DNA of 50,499 nucleotides from an uncultured Schlesneria sp. (GTDB lineage: Bacteria > Planctomycetota > Planctomycetia > Planctomycetales > Planctomycetaceae): the NCBI GenBank assembly GCA_903840265.1, contig CAIMFH010000070.1, forward strand, positions 1 to 50,499, written 5' to 3'. The position numbers and the translations under genes were made by a program. Below, piece by piece: positions 45,994-50,499 of the stretch; position 1 is the stretch's first letter; the number at the start of each line of letters is the position of its first letter. The notes under the pieces are model-generated. The model was not told the origin of the DNA, searched no databases, and saw nothing but the letters and a program-made list of their open reading frames with translations.

Positions 45994-46839
45994 TCAGTGA
46001 CTCGCAATGGCGGTCAGGCGGTCGTGAACCTGCTGCAGAGTCTCGGGGAGTGTCGATGTCCCGGCCGTCAGTCCGACCGTCGCGATTCCATCGAACCAGT
46101 GGGGGTCGAGTTCCGTGGATTGCTCTATATGAAAGACGGCGACGCCTCGCTGGCGACAGGTATTGACCAGGCGAAGTGTGTTATGAGATTGCCGGCCGCC
46201 AACCACCACGACGGCCTGAACTTGATCCAGCAATTCGTTCAACGCTTGCTGGCGATCCTTAGTCGGTTGGCAGATCGTGTCGGTCCACTGGATCGTGGCC
46301 GTCGGATTGCATGTCGCGATCTGCTGCCGGATAGCCGCGGCATCGGTAGTGGGGAACGTTGTCTGGCAGACGACACCGATCCTAGTGGCAGGATAAGTGC
46401 CGACTTCATCGACTGAACGGACCACAGCGAACGATTCGAGGTCATCTGTGACTCCTTGAACTTCGACGTGGTCCGCTCGACCGATCACAACCACAAACGC
46501 TCCCGAGTCGGACAGTTCTCGCGCGGCGCGATGCAATCGCGTGACCAGCGGGCAGGTGGTGTCGATCAACGTCTTGCCAGCGGCGGTTAACTCGTGCCGC
46601 CTGCGATTGCTGATTCCGTGTGCAGTGATCACGATTTGAGGAGCCGCAGGAATCGAAGTCCGCTCGGTTTCGGCGACCTGCTGAAAGCCGCGGGTCTGCA
46701 GTTGGTGCAGAACGACTTCGTTGTGCACCAGTTCTCCATAGATCGCGACGGACTGGGGCTGTTCAATGTCCGACAACGTGACCAGCGCATCGCGAACACC
46801 AAAGCACATTCCCGTGGCGGCGGCCGTAATCACCTTCAT
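45994..46839 (-). CDS. ispH: 4-hydroxy-3-methylbut-2-enyl diphosphate reductase
   Basis: The last enzyme of the MEP isoprenoid pathway, converting HMBPP to IPP and DMAPP with an oxygen-sensitive iron-sulfur cluster. The three cluster cysteines are at Cys 12 (GMCFGV), Cys 96 (DTTCPLV) and Cys 190 (DTICQPTKDRQ). Active-site residues His 39 (ELVHN), His 74 (TAHGIS), His 124 and Glu 126 (HVEVQG) are present. The motif HPEVEG reads HVEVQG here, so the second Glu is Gln. At 281 residues it is shorter than the E. coli enzyme (316). AGGAGAG precedes the ATG. An 8-bp dyad (46863-46885) lies in its upstream region. Confidence 0.93.
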   Translation of the reverse strand: MKVITAAATGMCFGVRDALVTLSDIEQPQSVAIYGELVHNEVVLHQLQTRGFQQVAETERTSIPAAPQIVITAHGISNRRRHELTAAGKTLIDTTCPLVTRLHRAARELSDSGAFVVVIGRADHVEVQGVTDDLESFAVVRSVDEVGTYPATRIGVVCQTTFPTTDAAAIRQQIATCNPTATIQWTDTICQPTKDRQQALNELLDQVQAVVVVGGRQSHNTLRLVNTCRQRGVAVFHIEQSTELDPHWFDGIATVGLTAGTSTLPETLQQVHDRLTAIASH

Positions 46840-46862
46840 CGAAACTCTCCTGCTGATGGAGT

Positions 46863-46885
46863 AGCACTCTTGATCACAGAGTGCT
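46863..46885 (-). promoter_or_regulatory. 8-bp dyad in the ispH upstream region
   Basis: AGCACTCT (46863-46870) and AGAGTGCT (46878-46885) form a perfect inverted repeat around TGATCAC, some 24 bases upstream of the ispH start codon. The neighbouring ATTACAAAGTTACAAT contains two TTACAA direct repeats. The dyad may be a regulator-binding site or a 5'-leader hairpin. Confidence 0.4.
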
Positions 46886-46919
46886 TTGCATTACAAAGTT
46901 ACAATCGAAATAAAAGGAC

Positions 46920-47378
46920 TCAGCCCGGTGCCAATCCAGGAAACGTCATCGAAGGTGCGGGACGAGTTGTTGCTCGCGATGCCGCAGCCCCGTCTGTTCT
47001 CAGTGCCGCCGCAGCAGCCACGATCCGTTCGAGTTCATCGATATAAGCGAGCAACCGATCGCGTCCCACGTCTGTCAGGCGGCAGAGGGTTTGAGGGCGC
47101 TTCAGTTGAAAGCGCTTCCAGACTTCGACGAGTTGCGATTCCTGCAGAACCTGCAGATGGCGACTGAGGTTCCCATCGGTCAGCGAGCAGAGCTCTTTCA
47201 GATCACCGAACAACAGTCCGTTCGGATGGGCCGCGAGAGATGTCATGATCCCGAGCCGAGCCTTTTCGTGGATCGTGCGATCAAGTCCTTCATAGGCATA
47301 GCGGCCCACATCACCTGCATCGGGTTGAATGGGATCGGGCGAAGCGTTCGTCGCTGAGGTGGTGGCTTTTTTCTTCAT
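46920..47378 (-). CDS. winged-helix transcriptional regulator
   Basis: A 152-residue DNA-binding protein of the winged-helix type with a MarR-like layout. The core is IHEKARLGIMTSLAAHPNG, LLFGDLKELCSLTDGNLSRH (recognition helix) and LQVLQESQLVEVWKRF, followed by a wing (QLKRPQTLCRLTDVGRDRLL) and a C-terminal helix rich in Ala. It is encoded after the membrane protein with the start overlapping that gene's stop (ATGA), so the two are coupled. It may repress its own promoter at 48061-48089. The effector is unknown. Confidence 0.82.
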   Translation of the reverse strand: MKKKATTSATNASPDPIQPDAGDVGRYAYEGLDRTIHEKARLGIMTSLAAHPNGLLFGDLKELCSLTDGNLSRHLQVLQESQLVEVWKRFQLKRPQTLCRLTDVGRDRLLAYIDELERIVAAAAALRTDGAAASRATTRPAPSMTFPGLAPG

Positions 47379-48001
47379 ACCGCGTGGTCAATCGGAGTCT
47401 TTTCGAACTGAGATAAGATCGCAGCCGTCAGCAGTTGACCAACACCGAACAACAGCGGCATTGTCCATGGTCCTAAGGCTGACAGACTGCCCTCCAGGGA
47501 AACAGCGTACAACCCGCCGACCAGGTAGTAGCAGGCAATTCCAATCATGGCACTCGGCAACAATCGCAGCGACGCAAACAGTCCCATACTAAACAAAATC
47601 GCCCACAACCCCGGCAGCATGCCGACGGCGTGCGGAACGGATTTCACAATGACAAACGTCAGCAACGCGCCGGCCAAAAGACACGGATAGAACTGCCCCA
47701 AGGCCAGGTGAGTCGTTTCCTGATGCAGCAAACCTTTCGACATCCGATATCTCTGCCACACACTTCCTAGACAGACGATTTGACTGGCGGCGGCGACGGA
47801 AAGCCAGATCAGCAGATAGCGTTTGATTTCGACTTGTGGATCAGAAATCCAGGCCGCCTGCAGCAACCCACCCACGATGGCAAATAATCCCGAAATACAG
47901 ACCGGGACCGCTCGATAGCCGCGAAATTGCTCAGCCCGCGCCATCTGATGACGGATCGCTGAAATGTCCTGAAGTGCTTCTTGCAAACCGAGGCTGGCCA
48001 T
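47375..48001 (-). CDS. integral membrane protein coupled to a winged-helix regulator
   Basis: About 208 residues from ATG 48001. It has a short cytoplasmic N-terminus and about six hydrophobic segments, among them VPVCISGLFAIVGGLLQAAW, YLLIWLSVAAASQIVCLGSV, LALGQFYPCLLAGALLTFVI and LPGLWAILFSMGLFASLRLL. A TTG start at 48043 would add 14 residues. Such membrane protein/regulator pairs usually act as a sensing unit, but this is inference; the family was not recognised. Its stop overlaps the regulator's start, and a good promoter lies just upstream. Confidence 0.65.
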   Translation of the reverse strand: MASLGLQEALQDISAIRHQMARAEQFRGYRAVPVCISGLFAIVGGLLQAAWISDPQVEIKRYLLIWLSVAAASQIVCLGSVWQRYRMSKGLLHQETTHLALGQFYPCLLAGALLTFVIVKSVPHAVGMLPGLWAILFSMGLFASLRLLPSAMIGIACYYLVGGLYAVSLEGSLSALGPWTMPLLFGVGQLLTAAILSQFEKTPIDHAV

Positions 48002-48060
48002 GTCGATGCTCGTAACGGGCGAAGTGATCCCATGATTCGACAACAGACTTTACGCGGCAA

Positions 48061-48092
48061 AGTATAAATGGCCATCAAACACTTGGCAAGTG
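48061..48092 (-). promoter_or_regulatory. promoter with overlapping dyad for the membrane-protein/regulator operon
   Basis: On the minus strand, -35 TTGCCA (48084-48089) and -10 TATACT (48061-48066) are separated by 17 bases, giving a predicted start near 48054. A perfect dyad CACTTGCCAAGTG (48080-48092) overlaps the -35 element. Autoregulation by the winged-helix protein encoded in the same operon is a reasonable inference. Confidence 0.65.
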
Positions 48093-48160
48093 CAATCATT
48101 TGCGAAACAAGGTCGCAGGTGGCCAGAGTCGAGCGAGATCGCCCACCGCAGCAGCAGCTT

Positions 48161-48209
48161 CAAAGAAAAAGAAATTGGCTGCAATGTTCATGATCGAACT
48201 TTGCAGCCA
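48161..48209 (-). terminator. intrinsic terminator of the 48255-48674 gene
   Basis: TGGCTGCAA (48176-48184) pairs with TTGCAGCCA (48201-48209), and inside it GTTC pairs with GAAC. Read on the minus strand the hairpin is followed by a T-rich tract (ATTTCTTTTTCTTTG, 48161-48175). It lies about 45 bases beyond the stop of the gene ending at 48255. Confidence 0.85.
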
Positions 48210-48254
48210 GATGCTTTTCAAACGGCTTGATTGGCATTCTCTCCGGATGAGGAG

Positions 48255-48674
48255 TTAGTCGGCGGGATTTTGCTCGGCGTAGTCCCACCCGCGTCGAATG
48301 GCATGACGCTCTCTCGTCCATTCCCCGTCATCCGTCCAATCACGTCGCAACTGGGCTTCTGTTTTGTCACTCCATTGAGAATTTCGACCGTAGTGACGAT
48401 AGGCCGCGTAACCATACTTGTAAGCGTGTTCATCATCTTCGCTGTAGCTGTGATCTTGCGGATGCGGAGTCTGAGCATTCGCTGACGGAATGGGCTTCGA
48501 ACCCGCCGCTTGCGAGACCGTATCGCCAACTTGCTGATTCAAATCGGGTTCGCTACCGCCGAAGTCGTGCTTCGTCTGACGCCAGTCGCGTCGGAACGCC
48601 GCCTTGATGCGATTCCAAGCAGTGTCGTCTTCTTCCGTGTACCAGGCAGGTCGGACTTGTTCCATGGTTGCCAT
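48255..48674 (-). CDS. hypothetical small acidic protein, unknown function
   Basis: 139 residues from ATG 48674, with AAGGAG nine bases upstream. The protein is highly charged and polar, with no signal or membrane segment. An N-terminal segment WNRIKAAFRRDWRQTKHDFG and a C-terminal half rich in Tyr, Arg and Asp (YGYAAYRHYGRNSQWSD, RRDWTDDGEWTRERHAIRRG) look like two related repeats of Trp/Arg/Asp motifs. I do not recognise the family. The strong ribosome binding site and a clean terminator support a real gene. Confidence 0.65.
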   Translation of the reverse strand: MATMEQVRPAWYTEEDDTAWNRIKAAFRRDWRQTKHDFGGSEPDLNQQVGDTVSQAAGSKPIPSANAQTPHPQDHSYSEDDEHAYKYGYAAYRHYGRNSQWSDKTEAQLRRDWTDDGEWTRERHAIRRGWDYAEQNPAD

Positions 48675-48693
48675 TTTGAAATCTCCTTGTGAG

Positions 48694-48846
48694 TCAATCG
48701 AGATCATGTGTTAGGTCGAACACGCGACGCCCTGCCTCAACGAGATCGCATTTTCCGTACCGCTGGGAGGCATGTCGGGCGGCCTCAGCCTCGATCAACT
48801 GCGAATACGCAAAAGGAATATTGCGAATGATGGTGTCGGCGGTCAC
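48694..48846 (-). CDS. possible small or truncated gene, unknown function
   Basis: A reading frame on the minus strand ends with TGA at 48694-48696 and stays open back to about 49126. Its last 50 residues (TADTIIRNIPFAYSQLIEAE continuing to DLTHDLD) have coding-like amino-acid composition. The only in-frame start seen is GTG 48846, without a clear ribosome binding site; the longer open frame has no start codon and may be the remnant of a truncated gene. The stop lies 19 bases before the ATG of the next gene, which would fit an operon. Function is unknown. Confidence 0.3.
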   Translation of the reverse strand: MTADTIIRNIPFAYSQLIEAEAARHASQRYGKCDLVEAGRRVFDLTHDLD

Positions 48847-49136
48847 AGTTCGGCCAAAGCGGTCAATCTGATAACTGTCAGAATGTTGCGCCCTGGTCGC
48901 GAGCGACTCAAGTGTGCTGTCATTTGCCGATCTGAGCGCGATTAGCGAGAAATGGAGAATTCTCGCATCGCTTTTTGACGCTTGCCAACGCTTCCGATCG
49001 GGTCGGGCGATGATCAGGTCGACCGCTGGTGGAACAACTGCTACGGCCTCCGTCGCTCCGGTCGGCGAGTGCAGTACGTCGTGGCCAGCAAGAATAAAGC
49101 CGCATGTGGGCCCAACTCTTAATTGGATGCGGATCG

Positions 49137-49565
49137 TCAGGGCAACTTCTTATCGAGTTGCTTTTGGAGAAACGCTCGCAAGATGGCCATTCGCTTCGCA
49201 TCAAAGAATTCGGCACCGCCGTGTTTGCTATCATGAGCGATGATCAGCTCGCAAGGGCGACCGACCGCTTCGTACCGGCCTTGAAGTTCATGAGACTGAT
49301 TGATGGGAGCCTGTGGATCCTGATCGCCGTGGATGAGTAGCAGCGGTGGGTCGTCTTGGTCGACATGAAAGACCGGGCTGGCCAATCGAGCCAATTCTGG
49401 CTTTTCATCGGGCTGACCTCCAAGCAATAACTGCAGAGCCGGGACTCGAACCTTCAATCCATGAGGCGTCGATTGAGCGAGAATCGTGGTCAAGTTCGAC
49501 ATCCCGTAGAAGCTGATAATCGCTTGAACATCGGAAGGCTGGCCGAGATTTCGAAACCAATGCAA
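49137..49565 (-). pseudogene. C-terminal fragment of an alpha/beta-hydrolase (esterase)
   Basis: About 140 residues matching the C-terminal half of a BD-FAE-type or related esterase: VQAIISFYGMSNL, PPLLLIHGDQDPQAPINQS with the acidic residue of the triad, and AHDSKHGGAEFFD with the catalytic His. The N-terminal half, with the oxyanion hole and the GxSxG nucleophile elbow, is absent, so no active enzyme can be made. The reading frame runs directly into the 3' end of the ATPase fragment, so the junction is a recombination or deletion scar. The exact junction, between about 49530 and 49575, cannot be fixed by eye. Confidence 0.72.
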
Positions 49566-49987
49566 CCGGATGGTCCAAAGTCGATGTCTTGACTTTTCAA
49601 TTGGTCATCGCTCAGGCCAAGTATCGACTGGCGGGCTTGCTCCCATTGGTTCATCCGTGTCATGTGAAACAGGTCACGACTAACAACAAATGGCATCGCA
49701 AATGGGGCGAATAGATCTGATCTCGCCTTCGAATTAACAGATTTACCACCTGCGGTTGCAATCTGATTGTCGAGAAACGCAAACGGAAAGCTCGGATGGT
49801 CGACAGTCCACTTCATTCGCCGAAGCATCTCAATCCAAGTCGACTTTCCCGAACCGTTCTGACCGCACAAAATCGTAAGCGGTTTAATTTCAAGCCTTGC
49901 TCCATGCAGATACGGTCCAAGACCTCGCAGAGTCATTGCAGTAAGACGCAATGGAGCACTGAGCATTCTCAAAGGCGCATTTGACAT
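49490..49987 (-). pseudogene. N-terminal fragment of an AAA-type ATPase (RecF/SMC-like, DUF3696-type)
   Basis: Residues 1-150 look like the start of an SMC/RecF-type AAA ATPase: LRGLGPYLHGARLEIKPLTI then Walker A CGQNGSGKSTWIEML. No Walker B or signature motif follows. The frame instead continues into sequence that, in an overlapping frame, encodes an esterase tail (49137-49565). The protein is therefore truncated and almost certainly non-functional as an ATPase. DUF3696-family ATPases are common in planctomycetes and often sit beside defence genes, but that is recall rather than shown here. Confidence 0.7.
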
Positions 49988-50000
49988 CGTGTCGTTTCAA

Positions 50001-50216
50001 TCAGAGGTTAGACGGTTGTGCCGTAGATGCTGGTCGCCGGGGTAGCTGTCGTACAACGTGCTGGTAGATGACATCATTTTCGGCGTACATTTCAGGTGTG
50101 AAGACTCGGGGCCGATTATCGAGAACTGACTTCACGGTGGAACAGCCCAACTCTTCAAATTGAGTCACTGCCGATTGTTCGACCAATGGGTTTTCAAAAT
50201 AGTAGGCGGTACTCAC
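50001..50216 (-). CDS. small protein with HsdR-like N-terminus, possible pseudogene
   Basis: 71 residues, starting at GTG 50216. The first 25 residues (YYFENPLVEQSAVTQFEELG) match the N-terminus of type I restriction endonuclease R subunits. The rest (VKSVLDNRPRVFTPEMYAEN onward) does not continue the HsdR domain that I recall and ends at a stop at 50001. It is probably the remnant of a truncated restriction subunit joined to foreign sequence. An independent small protein is possible. The stop lies 13 bases before the ATPase start. Confidence 0.45.
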   Translation of the reverse strand: MSTAYYFENPLVEQSAVTQFEELGCSTVKSVLDNRPRVFTPEMYAENDVIYQHVVRQLPRRPASTAQPSNL

Positions 50217-50365
50217 AAGTGTGTTCCGATTTGCGTGATGACGGGCTTCCTAAAATCGAAAAGTGGGATTGGGCTTTCAAGTGCGGCACGAACCGTTTCG
50301 CCAGTTTGGGCTTGTCCCGGTTGTAAGTGCTCAATTGCGGCAAATGCCTGAGTTGGGGTATCGTC
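50217..50365. other. unassigned DNA between the HsdR-like remnant and the acetylesterase fragment
   Basis: Open frames exist on both strands but none resembles a known protein by eye. The minus-strand frame covering 50213-50476 is largely antisense to the acetylesterase fragment and is not annotated. Confidence 0.35.
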
Positions 50366-50499
50366 GGAAAGTATTACCGCGAGACGGTAACGCTCACGAA
50401 AGCCGCACTCGCCAAGCTGAAGGAACTCGTGCCCGGTTCCGATGGTCGGTACGTCATCGCCGGGTTCGGCTGGCATCAGGGCTGGAACGACCGCATCAA
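50366..50499 (+). pseudogene. fragment of a sialate O-acetylesterase, cut by the window edge
   Basis: The plus-strand frame from about 50366 encodes GKYYRETVTLTKAAL followed by LKELVPGSDGRYVIAGFGWH and QGWNDRI, a pattern characteristic of SASA-domain carbohydrate esterases (sialate O-acetylesterases). The frame runs off the end of the window. Upstream the match stops abruptly and a stop codon occurs shortly before, so the 5' part is missing. This looks like a gene fragment in the decayed region; its C-terminus may be intact beyond the window. Confidence 0.6.

Larger units (their letters stand above)
48044..48254. other. intergenic region with promoter, dyad and terminator
   Basis: No coding region is seen. 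The segment holds the promoter and dyad of the membrane-protein/regulator operon (48061-48092) and the terminator of the gene ending at 48255 (48161-48209). Confidence 0.5.

Overview
The window reads as chromosomal DNA of a planctomycete (Planctomycetota), probably from the Planctomycetales. The evidence is the protein repertoire: a DUF1549/DUF1553 protein, a Hanks-type kinase with short leucine-rich-like repeats, a very long secretin, a Tat-exported Gfo/Idh/MocA oxidoreductase, a PQQ-propeller/TPR giant, and many signal-peptide proteins with no close characterised relatives. The DNA is moderately GC-rich, start sites are often ATG or GTG with weak ribosome binding sites, and intergenic regions carry short degenerate repeats. 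No rRNA, tRNA, CRISPR array or intact transposase was seen.

Layout. 1-649: a 20-bp tandem repeat at the left edge, then a gene-free stretch with two degenerate short-repeat blocks. 650-5260 (+): xylulokinase, an ornithine cyclodeaminase/alanine dehydrogenase-like enzyme, a membrane-anchored peroxiredoxin-like protein and a membrane-anchored SGNH hydrolase. 5443-10973 (+): a 1367-residue secretin followed by a lipoprotein. 11141-14428 (-): a sugar ABC transporter ATPase and permease with no binding protein nearby; the permease carries a leucine-rich-repeat-like tail. 14922-21524: a CBM9/DOMON-like protein (+), then on the minus strand a Gfo/Idh/MocA oxidoreductase, a Uup-type ABC-F ATPase and RecQ. 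21804-32155 (+): five tightly packed genes (large coiled-coil membrane protein, its Gly/Ser-rich partner, an SMP-30/gluconolactonase-like protein, a 55-residue membrane protein, a PQQ/TPR giant). 32180-36834 (-): a DUF1549/DUF1553 protein, a candidate structured RNA of about 190 nt with its own promoter and terminator, and a fused two-domain peptide ABC ATPase. 37061-39129 (+): a TIM-barrel isomerase-like protein and XseA. 39235-48674 (-): a secretin-N-domain-like protein, a Ser/Thr kinase, a DUF3445 protein, a ferritin-like protein, IspH, and a membrane-protein/winged-helix regulator pair behind a good promoter with an overlapping dyad. 48694-50499: a decayed accessory region with fragments of an AAA ATPase joined to an esterase tail, an HsdR-like N-terminus and part of a sialate O-acetylesterase.

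The strongest candidates for something undescribed are the structured RNA at 34668-34856 (6S-like in size and topology, or an attenuator leader), the repeat-tailed ABC permease, the kinase with a duplicated 21-residue-repeat sensor module, and a family of intergenic elements sharing a GTGGCACC core. All assignments come from reading the sequence and from recall of family motifs; no database search was run.
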